From an uncultured Christensenella sp. (lineage in GTDB: Bacteria > Bacillota > Clostridia > Christensenellales > CAG-917): a DNA stretch of 64,000 nucleotides. Numbering within the stretch: the first letter of the stretch is position 1; each line of letters opens with the position of its first letter. This document shows, piece after piece, positions 35,468 through 43,277 of the stretch. Both the position numbers and the translations under genes were made by a program. The notes under the pieces were generated by a model. That model was given only the letters and a program-made list of their open reading frames with translations, was not told where the DNA came from and ran no database searches. The DNA lies in assembly GCA_910584155.1 (NCBI GenBank), contig CAJTYG010000002.1, positions 164,148-228,147 on the forward strand, read 5' to 3'.

Positions 35468-36148
35468 TTAAAGAATAATATTAGGAGGCATTTGAATATC
35501 TCTTATATGCTTGTACATATTTTTATAAACATCATTATTAATATCATAAGCTTTTGCCGATCCTATATATTCTACAGTATAAGTACAAATCTCTCCTAAA
35601 TTATTATCTAAATTCAGTTCACACTCAAAACTATAATAAAAATTATAGATGGAACGACATATAATATAAAATTTAGTTTGAGGATAATATCCGACAAACT
35701 TATTATCTAAAAGCGTTATAACCTCGTTTTCTTTTGCAACTAATCCCAAATTTACAAGCTCAAAAGCTTCATTGTCATATTCAATATGACTAAAATACAC
35801 CAAATTATTAGAAAGGTTTTGAATTGAAAAATCTTTTATTGCATAATATATTTCTTTACCAAACACTTGGCCATTATTATCACGAATATATTGAGGTTCT
35901 CTATATGGAGGAAAAATCTCCATACTATCGTCTGCTGTCATATTATGTACAATTCTAAAAGCAGGTATTGCCGCTTGTATTCTCATTTCTCTTTCGATGC
36001 GTCTATCTTCTTTTTGTATATACAATGGAATAACAATGCCTGAAACTATCGAACTAATTACTGCTAAAATAGAAATTACAATCGCTATTATGTCCATCTT
36101 AATTTTAGAACTTAACTTTTCTTTCTTAGAGCTCAACTTTTCTTTCAT
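35468..36148 (-). CDS. Hypothetical membrane protein
   Basis: 226 residues. The basic N-terminus (MKEKLSSKKEKLSSKIK) is followed by one transmembrane helix at about 18-43 and then a soluble domain of ~180 residues without a motif I recognise. AGGAG ribosome site. AT-rich, like the rest of the flank near the element. The N-terminal heptad-like SSKKEKL repeat is internal to the gene. Confidence 0.55.
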   Translation of the reverse strand: MKEKLSSKKEKLSSKIKMDIIAIVISILAVISSIVSGIVIPLYIQKEDRRIEREMRIQAAIPAFRIVHNMTADDSMEIFPPYREPQYIRDNNGQVFGKEIYYAIKDFSIQNLSNNLVYFSHIEYDNEAFELVNLGLVAKENEVITLLDNKFVGYYPQTKFYIICRSIYNFYYSFECELNLDNNLGEICTYTVEYIGSAKAYDINNDVYKNMYKHIRDIQMPPNIIL

Positions 36149-36200
36149 TTATTTTTATCTCCTATTTTTTAATTCTTCTAACTAATTTTATACTCTCACA

Positions 36201-36368
36201 TTACTTCAATAAAGCATGTAGGAGCTTTATTGATAAATATAGTTGCTGTTCTGTAAATTTAAGTTTATAGTTTTTAGGATGATGAGTTTTATTTCTAATA
36301 TACACAGGCAAAGTAGAGTATTCTAATTCCCCATTCTTCCCATAAGATTTATAAAAATATTTATCGTA
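36201..36368 (-). pseudogene. C-terminal protein fragment with HEPN-like RNxxxH motif
   Basis: An open reading stretch of 55 codons with no start codon or ribosome site. Its translation (KNGELEYSTLPVYIRNKTHH, then FTEQQLYLSIKLLHALLK and stop) has the look of a real C-terminus, with RNKTHH matching the RNxxxH pattern of HEPN ribonuclease domains. It abuts the CCA end of the split tRNA-Leu, so it is probably the leftover of an earlier insertion or deletion. The family assignment is speculative. Confidence 0.4.
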
Positions 36369-36377
36369 TTATAAATA

Positions 36378-36433
36378 TGGTGCCGCTGACCGGAGTCGAA
36401 CCGGTACGATATTTCTACCGAGGGATTTTAAGT
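36378..36433 (-). pseudogene. 3' half of the interrupted tRNA-Leu(UAA)
   Basis: From the anticodon loop to an encoded CCA: anticodon 3' stem TCCCT, T-stem ACCGG/CCGGT and acceptor CAGCGGC with CCA. There is no 5' half next to it; that half lies at 63,677-63,718, and acceptor (7 bp) and anticodon (5 bp) stems pair perfectly between the two, rebuilding an 87-nt tRNA. Confidence 0.92.
36423..36433. other. attL core of the integrative element
   Basis: GGATTTTAAGT, shared with 63,677-63,687. It is the anticodon loop and flanking stem of tRNA-Leu(UAA) on the minus strand. Confidence 0.85.
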
Positions 36434-36536
36434 TAAATTAATCACTGTTTACATCTGTAAAATAGCATATTTTTCGGTAAAAAACAAGCAATTTAATATG
36501 TTTTAACTGTTTAATTATGTTAAGTTGAGAAAACTT

Positions 36537-36560
36537 TGCGAGAAAAATGCGAGAAATTTT
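36537..36560 (+). repeat. Left arm-type repeat of the element
   Basis: TGCGAGAAAAATGCGAGAAA: two TGCGAGAA units; the same 18-base core occurs at 63,588. Likely integrase arm-binding sites. Confidence 0.7.
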
Positions 36561-36588
36561 TGAATTTTTAATTTTCTTATGTTATAGT
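36560..36588 (+). promoter_or_regulatory. Promoter of the DUF2971 gene
   Basis: TTGAAT (36560-36565), 17-bp spacer, TATAGT (36583-36588). Confidence 0.5.
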
Positions 36589-36643
36589 ATTAGTGCTTTG
36601 TTTCTTATTGCAAATATCAATACTTAATTGTTGGAGATTTGAG

Positions 36644-38008
36644 ATGACAGATGATTGCGTAAAAGAGTTTATACATAAAATTGTTGAAGGCGATTTAGCT
36701 AAAACGGAATTGGAAATTAGAGATAGTAAGTTGCCGCACATCAATTTGCCACTCTATAAATATTGTGCGGTATGTGAAGACTCAAAACGAACACAAGATA
36801 CCATAGACTACAATATAGATAATTTTGAAAACGACGTTTTATACTTTCAAAATCCTGCAAACTTTAATGATCCATTTGATTGTTTTCTTGGCTTCTCACA
36901 ATCTCAAATAGTTAAAGATTTATTAGCCCAAGAATTAAGAAAAAAGCATCAATATACTCCCCAGAACAAACAGACTATCGACTCATTATTTGAGTATACA
37001 GGAAATATACAAGAAATAATAGATAATAACTATGATAGTGTTATAGAAATAATTGAAGCCGCATTCGAAATAATGGAGTCAGATGATCCATTTCAAAAAT
37101 TTGCACAAGAACTCGTTGTTTCTTTGGCTAAGACTGATCAAAAATTATTTCAAAGAATAATAAATAATAAAATTACAATTATGGACAAAAAACATATAAT
37201 AGACCTGTTTTTTGATAATCAGCAATTTCAAGATTTATTAATCCAATCAATCGAATCTCATGATACTAACCTAATTGAAATAACACGTCGTGAAATGAAA
37301 TTAAAGATTGAGAACGATCCTAATTTTTTGTATTTTGAAAATGAAGATAGTGACTTCTCTATTCTATCATTTATATTCAATATAGCTTCATTTTTACATC
37401 CTGAACAAAAATCCAATGTTGAGTTAGATAATTTGAAATCGCAATTTGATAAATTATCAAAAGCAGCTTTGAATAAAGTCCGCCAAATCATATCCGAAAC
37501 ATTTAAAGTGACTTGTTTAAGCGAAAGAATGGATTCGCCTTTAATGTGGTCTCACTATGCAAATAAACATTATGGATTTTGTCTTGAATACGATTTTACG
37601 TCCACTATAACTAATATACATAACGATTTATTACTTGCACAGTTGATGCTATTTCCTGTTCATTATTCTAATGACAGACCTCTTATATCAAAAACATTTT
37701 TTAATACAAAAGCTAAACTTAATTACATAAAACACAAACAACTGCCACCACGTGCCATAGATGAACTAGTTTACGGTCTCTTGGGTAAGAGCTTGGACTG
37801 GGAATATGAGAAGGAATGGAGAATCTTTCAGTTAGGCGGTAAAGAAACAATGAAATTGCCAAAACCACAAAAATTGTTTCTTGGGGCAAATATTGAGGAA
37901 GCAGCTAAGCAACGCCTTATTAAAATAGCCAAAGGAAAGAAAATCCCTGTTTTTCAAATGTGTCTAAAACCTGACAACTATCAGTTCGACTATTATAGAA
38001 TAGATTAA
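36644..38008 (+). CDS. DUF2971 domain protein
   Basis: 454 residues from the ATG at 36644, which follows GGAG; 17 codons upstream are open but lack a site. DUF2971 signatures: LYKYC near 33, VLYFQNPANFNDPFDC near 60-75, CLSERMDSPLMWSHYANKHY near 285-305, and DWEYEKEWRIFQLGG near 380-394. The ~200 residues between are a helical insertion. The biochemical role of DUF2971 is not established; members are frequent in accessory and defence-rich regions. It is the first cargo gene beside attL and is followed by an Mrr-like nuclease, so a role in defence is reasonable but inferred. Confidence 0.8.
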   Translation: MTDDCVKEFIHKIVEGDLAKTELEIRDSKLPHINLPLYKYCAVCEDSKRTQDTIDYNIDNFENDVLYFQNPANFNDPFDCFLGFSQSQIVKDLLAQELRKKHQYTPQNKQTIDSLFEYTGNIQEIIDNNYDSVIEIIEAAFEIMESDDPFQKFAQELVVSLAKTDQKLFQRIINNKITIMDKKHIIDLFFDNQQFQDLLIQSIESHDTNLIEITRREMKLKIENDPNFLYFENEDSDFSILSFIFNIASFLHPEQKSNVELDNLKSQFDKLSKAALNKVRQIISETFKVTCLSERMDSPLMWSHYANKHYGFCLEYDFTSTITNIHNDLLLAQLMLFPVHYSNDRPLISKTFFNTKAKLNYIKHKQLPPRAIDELVYGLLGKSLDWEYEKEWRIFQLGGKETMKLPKPQKLFLGANIEEAAKQRLIKIAKGKKIPVFQMCLKPDNYQFDYYRID

Positions 38009-38035
38009 GTTACATCTAGATTTTGTCACACTCAC

Positions 38036-38064
38036 TTGATAGTATAAAATTTATATGCTATAAT
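38036..38064 (+). promoter_or_regulatory. Promoter of the Mrr-like gene
   Basis: TTGATA (38036-38041), 17-bp spacer, TATAAT (38059-38064), 28 bases before the ATG. Confidence 0.7.
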
Positions 38065-38092
38065 TAAATAGTTTATAAATTTAGGAGTTACT

Positions 38093-39004
38093 ATGCCAAA
38101 GAAATTGTCGCCGCAAGCATTAATTGCATTAAAAGATGCTTTAATCGTTATTTATTGGAAGAAAACCGATCTAAGGTTATTTATAGAAAATAGTTTTGAA
38201 GATGTAGAAAAAGGTAGAAAGTTCTGTGCAACTTTGGATTTTAGCAATACCAAATATGTTATAGTTAATGAAGTTGTTGACAGAATGTATAAAAGACCTG
38301 ATCTTTACAATAATGACCTAGTAAGTTTGTGTTATAATACTTGCAATATGAATGATTTTAGTCATTTATTGATTTGGGATAATGGGAAAGAAAAAGCAAA
38401 AATAGCAAAAGAAAAAGTTGCAATATTGCAACAACAATGTAAAGGATATTTTGATCTACAAGAAGAGCGAAAACTGGCAGAAAAAAGAAAACAAGAATAT
38501 AATAAAGTTCAAGATACAATGAATGAACGAAAGCAACTAATTCAAAGTCTTAAAGACGAATTTAATGATGTAATTAGCAAAGATGAACAAGCACGTGGAT
38601 ATGCATTTGAAAAATTTCTAAACCATATTTTTGCTCATTATGATTTAGCTCCACGTGGTTCTTTTAAGACAAACGGTGAGCAAATAGACGGAGCATTTAC
38701 ACATAACTCTACTGACTATTTATTGGAGGCTAAGTGGCAAACAAAACTAATTTCCCTATCTGACTTATATATTTTTCAAGGCAAAATAGATTCTAAACTA
38801 AAAAATACAATTGGACTTTATGTGTCTTTTAATGGGTACTCTAACGAAGTATTAGAAAATTTTCAAGCAAAAGCAATAATTCTTGTTGATGGACAAGATC
38901 TATGTCAAATATTAGAAGATAGAATTTCACTGCCCGATATGATAGAAGCTAAAAGAAAAGAAGCAGCTACCACAGGCAATGTAATGTATAGAATTAATTG
39001 TTAA
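38093..39004 (+). CDS. Mrr-like restriction endonuclease with N-terminal helical domain
   Basis: 303 residues. Residues 1-115 form a helical domain (KLSPQALIALKDALIVIYW, then NDFSHLLIWDNGKEKAK) seen in front of several restriction-type nucleases; a coiled coil follows (about 120-165). The C-terminal nuclease of PD-(D/E)xK type has ARGYAFEKFLNHIFAHYDL, catalytic Asp in GEQIDGAF and the ExK motif in YLLEAKWQ. It would cleave foreign or modified DNA. It has its own strong promoter and terminator, so it is independently expressed from the DUF2971 gene 84 bases upstream. AGGAG ribosome site. Confidence 0.82.
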   Translation: MPKKLSPQALIALKDALIVIYWKKTDLRLFIENSFEDVEKGRKFCATLDFSNTKYVIVNEVVDRMYKRPDLYNNDLVSLCYNTCNMNDFSHLLIWDNGKEKAKIAKEKVAILQQQCKGYFDLQEERKLAEKRKQEYNKVQDTMNERKQLIQSLKDEFNDVISKDEQARGYAFEKFLNHIFAHYDLAPRGSFKTNGEQIDGAFTHNSTDYLLEAKWQTKLISLSDLYIFQGKIDSKLKNTIGLYVSFNGYSNEVLENFQAKAIILVDGQDLCQILEDRISLPDMIEAKRKEAATTGNVMYRINC

Positions 39005-39016
39005 ATCCGCAATCTT

Positions 39017-39048
39017 AAATTAAGAGCCATACAAGGCTCTTTAATTTT
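39017..39048 (+). terminator. Terminator of the Mrr-like gene
   Basis: AAATTA-AGAGCC / GGCTCT-TTAATTT stem with T-rich end. Confidence 0.7.
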
Positions 39049-39097
39049 ACACTACTCTGTCGATTTTGGTCGATATTTTTTCTATTGTCATAATTTA

Positions 39098-39126
39098 TTG
39101 AATTTTCATTTTTTATATGTTAGAAT
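39098..39126 (+). promoter_or_regulatory. Promoter of the structured RNA
   Basis: TTGAAT (39098-39103), 17-bp spacer, TAGAAT (39121-39126). Predicted start near 39132-39133, exactly where the first RNA stem begins. Confidence 0.65.
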
Positions 39127-39131
39127 AAGCG

Positions 39132-39287
39132 TGCGACGTAACTTAATATTTTTTATTCCTAAAAGAGCCAAATCTTCATTTGGCAATTCTTGCTTAGCCT
39201 GAATTTTCTCTTTTAGGAAGAAAGTTACGTCGCAAACACGGGCGAAGCATGGTTGTAGTGCGTCGCCTATGGCGGCGCACTTTTTGT
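39132..39287 (+). ncRNA. Candidate novel structured RNA (~155 nt)
   Basis: Nested helices: P1 TGCGACGTAACTT (39132-39144) with AAGTTACGTCGCA (39222-39234), 13 perfect bp; P2 TTCCTAAAAGAG (39156-39167) with CTCTTTTAGGAA (39208-39219), 12 perfect bp; P3 GCCAAAT/ATTTGGC with tetraloop CTTC (39167-39184). A 23-base single strand follows P3. After P1 a linker leads to a G+C-rich terminator hairpin (39258-39280) and T run. The promoter places the transcript start at the first base of P1. No open frame of note lies inside. I do not recognise the family. Confidence 0.65.
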
Positions 39288-39290
39288 TTT
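39258..39290 (+). terminator. Terminator of the structured RNA
   Basis: 10-bp stem GTGCGTCGCC/GGCGGCGCAC (one G-U), loop TAT, then TTTTTGTTTT. Confidence 0.88.
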
Positions 39291-39343
39291 ATTAGCATAT
39301 TCTGCACTGCCACATTATAAAATCATACAAACTGTATAATATC

Positions 39344-39373
39344 TTGACATTATTGTGCGGAATGTGCTATATT
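39344..39373 (+). promoter_or_regulatory. Promoter of the first unknown lipoprotein
   Basis: TTGACA (39344-39349), 18-bp spacer, TATATT (39368-39373), then AAGGAGG. Confidence 0.6.
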
Positions 39374-39390
39374 GTCAACAAGGAGGAAAT

Positions 39391-40932
39391 ATGATAAAAC
39401 AATCGCAAAATGCGAGTTTAGAAGTTGCTAAAAGGTTTTTCAAAAAGCTTCTCAAATGTGGAACAATCGGTGCAACGGGCTTTATAATGCTTGTAAATTT
39501 TACGTCTTGCAACAAGCCAACACAAAAACCGAGCGAAACTCCAAATCCAAAGCCACCTATTGAGCAACCGGACGATCCAACACCTATTGAAAAATCAATT
39601 AGCATAGATAAAATTTATAATGATAATTTTGCAGGCACTTCTTTTGCAGCAGATATATTAGCGGCACAAAATGCACTTGCAAATAGAGTTTTTGATAATC
39701 TAACCCCACAAATCGCAAATATTACATATGACGAAGGCACAAAACAATTGACCTTTGAAATCAACTACGTTGAAGACAACAAAGCTAAATCAGGTTCAAT
39801 GACATTTACTGCTCCTGCGTTTTTCCAACAAATAAGAGGAAAACAAGCGAAGGCACTGATTCTTGAATACGCTGAACTTTTAGCCAATAGCGAAGTCAAA
39901 GAAAGCAGCGTTGACGAAATAACCGCAAAAATTGAAAAAGCAATCGATGACATTGCCGAACAAATTGCAACGAGCTTTGCTGCCGTAAAAACTAACAACA
40001 TAATCGTAGAAAAAGAGCAAGACCCTATCCCAGTTGAAACAATCTCTTTTGACGAGCTTATTGCAGACGAACTTGGCGACTATTTAGGCAATATTGCATT
40101 ATTGCAAGAGCCAAGTAAACAAGCGATACAACAAAATAACCCAAGAGACCAGATTTTAGACGATTTTAAGATAGCCATTGAAAATAATGAATTGGTTTTC
40201 TACTATAATCTTACTATTGGAACTACTTCAACTGTTGATAAGAGATTGACTGCTTCTACATATAAAGGCTCTGCTAATGAGTTTGAAGATTTAATAAGAA
40301 TTGCTACCGATCCACAAGCTCTCTTAAACGCATATTTTACAAATTCACAACAAAATAATATGGCTATTGAGCTTAATAGTGAAGAATATCGTGCAATTTT
40401 ATCCATTTGTCAAACCATTCTTAGCAATGTTAGTGAGCAATCGGATAAATTGTCTGAATTAAACTACAAAAACTTTACAAACAAAGAGCTTGCCCGTCAC
40501 AACAACGAGCTTAGTCAAGAAGAAGCATTGAAGTTTGCTACTAAACTGGGCTACGCTGAGGACGAAGTGCTTGGTGTGTATGTTGGTAAAAGTGGCAATC
40601 GTGGTTTTGATGAAACTTTTGGAACGGGATATTGCAATTCTTTCACTTTATCTGTGCTATCAAAGGACTACCACCTATACACTTGTGTGGTATATGTACC
40701 TCACTATTCCGATTCTACTCAAGCAGATTATTATCGCTATTTTCTTAAAGGCGAAAACGGCAAACAACGCCATGAATTAAAAAATGAAACTACAACTGTG
40801 ATTAACGGAATAATTGTTGATTTCGCAGATAAAGACTCAATAGCACAAAACTTATATGCAAAATACGCAAGTATAAATGATTTAGACTACTATTTGCCAT
40901 TAAATTTGATTTTAGATATTTTGCCTCGATAA
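39391..40932 (+). CDS. Lipoprotein of unknown function
   Basis: 513 residues from the ATG at 39391, which has a full AAGGAGG; the frame opens 12 codons earlier. The lipobox is LVNFTSC with Cys at 40, followed by a Pro-rich stretch (PSETPNPKPPIEQPDDPTP). The rest contains three similar units: each starts with a helix rich in Ala/Glu and then a strand pair (ITYDEGTKQLTFEINYV and IAIENNELVFYYNLTIG are clearly comparable), suggesting internal duplication. The last 120 residues (TGYCNSFTLSVLSKDYHLYT) form a different domain. No catalytic motif recognised. It heads a two-gene unit with another lipoprotein at 40993. Confidence 0.65.
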   Translation: MIKQSQNASLEVAKRFFKKLLKCGTIGATGFIMLVNFTSCNKPTQKPSETPNPKPPIEQPDDPTPIEKSISIDKIYNDNFAGTSFAADILAAQNALANRVFDNLTPQIANITYDEGTKQLTFEINYVEDNKAKSGSMTFTAPAFFQQIRGKQAKALILEYAELLANSEVKESSVDEITAKIEKAIDDIAEQIATSFAAVKTNNIIVEKEQDPIPVETISFDELIADELGDYLGNIALLQEPSKQAIQQNNPRDQILDDFKIAIENNELVFYYNLTIGTTSTVDKRLTASTYKGSANEFEDLIRIATDPQALLNAYFTNSQQNNMAIELNSEEYRAILSICQTILSNVSEQSDKLSELNYKNFTNKELARHNNELSQEEALKFATKLGYAEDEVLGVYVGKSGNRGFDETFGTGYCNSFTLSVLSKDYHLYTCVVYVPHYSDSTQADYYRYFLKGENGKQRHELKNETTTVINGIIVDFADKDSIAQNLYAKYASINDLDYYLPLNLILDILPR

Positions 40933-40992
40933 CATCGAGGTAAAATTTTAACCTCTTACATAACAAACCGTAGATAAAAGGAGTTTTTCATT

Positions 40993-42933
40993 ATGCAACG
41001 AAAGATGTTTGTTTCCCATAGGTATATGGGAAACACCTTGCTGTACAGCAAGGTCAAAATCTTTATCGCTACCGCCTTAATAATTATCTTAACTATGTTT
41101 ACAACAGGTTGTTTTTATACGCCTGACGGTGCGGACGATGATTTTGATATAGACAATGATTTTGGCATAAGTTTGGACGGTGTGCTTGTCTTACGCAAAC
41201 CTTTCTCATATGATTGGAGCGGTGCCGTTCCCGAAAAAGCTAAGAATTATTATCACGAATATGCATATGACATTCTAAATTATATTTTCAATATCTATGG
41301 CGTAATTAACTATGACACATCATTAGTCAGATACACTGATAATATATTCTCAGAAATAGTAAGACACGAAGTGTCACCTGATGAAGAAATTGAGGCACTT
41401 GCAAATGCGTATGCTGCTGCAAGCAGTGAAGCAGGTGCAAGTGCCGACGAGTTTATATACTTTTACGACGCTATGCGTTATCAAATAACAGACGTTAAAA
41501 CAATTACAGAGAGCGTTGATGATGAAACAGTTACATACAAACAAGTCACTGCCGATAGCAACGCAGCTTGGAATTGGAGCTTGCAATATAACCTGCCAAG
41601 TGGCAGCGAAGACTATACAACAAATGCTTTTGTTTACGATTATGTCACAGGCGGTATATACGACCCTATATCTAATTCTAAGACTATTGTCGGCGGAAGA
41701 ATCACTAACAAAATTGAAGAAACAAACTTCAACTTCTCACAAGTTAAAGCATTTTATGAAGGTGATAGATTTGATGACATCCCACAAAACCGTTTTGACG
41801 CTTCGCTTTACTCTCAAAAATATTTGAACGACTGGTACGATCCAACCGAGAGCAGCGAATTTGTTGACGCACTCACGTATGCTATTTATAGCCTTGTTCT
41901 TGGTTTGACGCCTAATGATATTGCAATTACATACAATGCAACCACAGGCAGACCAACGCTAACCGTTGACGGCTACACCGCCACTGCCGAGAAATCGAGC
42001 GTTGACCTTGCCCTTGAAGATAGAATAACAATGTTTAATAAGCTCGGTTCTTATGTCGGCTTGACTTCGAGAGATAAAACGAGAATTACAAACTACATAA
42101 TAGAGAACGTCATCGGTGCTAACGCATATGCACATAATGACCGCATGAAATATGATGCCATTGTCGAGGCAGTTGTAAACTATTGCAGCTCGCTCACAAG
42201 GATTGGCACAACCGAAGGCAAGGACGATGATGACTCATTCCACGATGACGACCTTGATAAGGCATTCCCTGCTTCTGAAATTGTGTTCTTCCCATATGGA
42301 ATGTTCTTTGTTGATTCCGATCCTGCGGACGGCGACGAGTTTCACGGTATGCCTGCTTGTGAATATCAGTCAGTTGTACTTATGCCAAGTCAAGAAACAA
42401 GTATTTCAGACATATGGCTTGATTTTAGATATGACGCAGATAACGACGGAGACGAGCAATACGACCGCACTAAGTATATTGATATTAAAGTGTCATTTAG
42501 ATATTATAAAGGCGACGGCAACGACCCTATTGTTAAAACTGTTGATATGCGTGTGTTCGACGGTCCTGCTGATCCGGGCGAGGACGGTACAACATTAGAC
42601 GTTGAGCTTGATATACCGTCAATGTTTGGCGAGCCACTCAAAATTGGCAAATTTGCAATACCTGAGGCAATCGACGCCTCAAAAGCAGAAGATAGAACAA
42701 TTACTCTTACAGGTATGGTTGACGCTCGCCGTTATTATAAGCTACTTGAAAGTTCAAATGGCACAAGTGGCTATGGTGTGCTCAATCAAAACCTTATGAC
42801 TTCTGCCTATATCGAAATTGCCTTTGACGTACAAAAGCAAGCCGGCGACACAACCACCAACTACAACTTCAATGTCGGGCTAACCAACATTTTCGAGCCG
42901 CCTACTTACCCTAATGACCCTGAGTGGCATTAA
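40993..42933 (+). CDS. Acidic lipoprotein of unknown function
   Basis: 646 residues. The signal peptide ends in MFTTGC, Cys at residue 40, and is followed by a very acidic stretch (GADDDFDIDNDFG). Other Asp-rich loops (GKDDDDSFHDDDLDKAF near 412, RYDADNDGDEQYDRTKY near 475) could bind calcium. The C-terminal third (LDFRYDADNDGDEQ onward) is beta-rich. I recognise no family. AAGGAG lies 10 bases before the ATG. Together with the preceding lipoprotein it may form a surface complex of the element; a role in mating-pair contact or surface exclusion is only a guess. Confidence 0.62.
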   Translation: MQRKMFVSHRYMGNTLLYSKVKIFIATALIIILTMFTTGCFYTPDGADDDFDIDNDFGISLDGVLVLRKPFSYDWSGAVPEKAKNYYHEYAYDILNYIFNIYGVINYDTSLVRYTDNIFSEIVRHEVSPDEEIEALANAYAAASSEAGASADEFIYFYDAMRYQITDVKTITESVDDETVTYKQVTADSNAAWNWSLQYNLPSGSEDYTTNAFVYDYVTGGIYDPISNSKTIVGGRITNKIEETNFNFSQVKAFYEGDRFDDIPQNRFDASLYSQKYLNDWYDPTESSEFVDALTYAIYSLVLGLTPNDIAITYNATTGRPTLTVDGYTATAEKSSVDLALEDRITMFNKLGSYVGLTSRDKTRITNYIIENVIGANAYAHNDRMKYDAIVEAVVNYCSSLTRIGTTEGKDDDDSFHDDDLDKAFPASEIVFFPYGMFFVDSDPADGDEFHGMPACEYQSVVLMPSQETSISDIWLDFRYDADNDGDEQYDRTKYIDIKVSFRYYKGDGNDPIVKTVDMRVFDGPADPGEDGTTLDVELDIPSMFGEPLKIGKFAIPEAIDASKAEDRTITLTGMVDARRYYKLLESSNGTSGYGVLNQNLMTSAYIEIAFDVQKQAGDTTTNYNFNVGLTNIFEPPTYPNDPEWH

Positions 42934-43051
42934 AATAATTAAATCTAAAACGTTAGATTTATATAAAAATTTGTGAAAAATATTATTACAATAATCGTTA
43001 TTTTAATGGGATTAAATGAAATTATCCTACAAAATGTATTAAAAATAATGC

Positions 43052-43079
43052 TTGACAGTAAAAAAAATTCATATATAAT
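43052..43079 (+). promoter_or_regulatory. Promoter of the surface protein/toxin unit
   Basis: TTGACA (43052-43057), 16-bp spacer, TATAAT (43074-43079). Confidence 0.7.
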
Positions 43080-43224
43080 AATCTTCGAACCAACTGAAAA
43101 GAAATTTTCGTTTGGATTTCTCGGAGGATAAAGATAAATAAAATGCAACAATCAAGTTAAGTACGTTAAAATATTGAAACAAATACAGGAGATGTTTCGT
43201 TTTTATCGTACTTTTTATATTAAC

Positions 43225-43254
43225 AACGGCAGTCAATAGACAAGCCGTTTTTTT
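43225..43254 (+). terminator. Attenuator-like terminator before the surface protein gene
   Basis: AACGGC/GCCGTT stem with inner GTC/GAC pair and TTTTTTT; the ribosome site AAGGAG begins ~8 bases later. Confidence 0.65.
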
Positions 43255-43277
43255 ATATGAACATAAGGAGAAAGGCG

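Larger units (their letters stand above)
42934..43277 (+). other. Leader region with promoter, hairpins and attenuator
   Basis: Contains a promoter (43052-43079), a two-stem hairpin AAGTACG/CGTACTT (43159-43165 with 43207-43213) enclosing GAAACA/TGTTTC, and a terminator-like hairpin (43225-43254) immediately before the ribosome site of the next gene. A tiny frame, ATG CAA CAA TCA AGT TAA at 43143, could be a leader peptide, but its GGAGG is 13 bases away. The first ~100 bases hold only a weak hairpin. Confidence 0.5.

Noticed and set aside
36378..36433. Element integrated at the 3' end of the intact tRNA-Leu at 63,479
   Set aside because: The left tRNA fragment does not match that tRNA's acceptor or T stem; it matches the 5' half at 63,677-63,718, so the target was the other tRNA-Leu.
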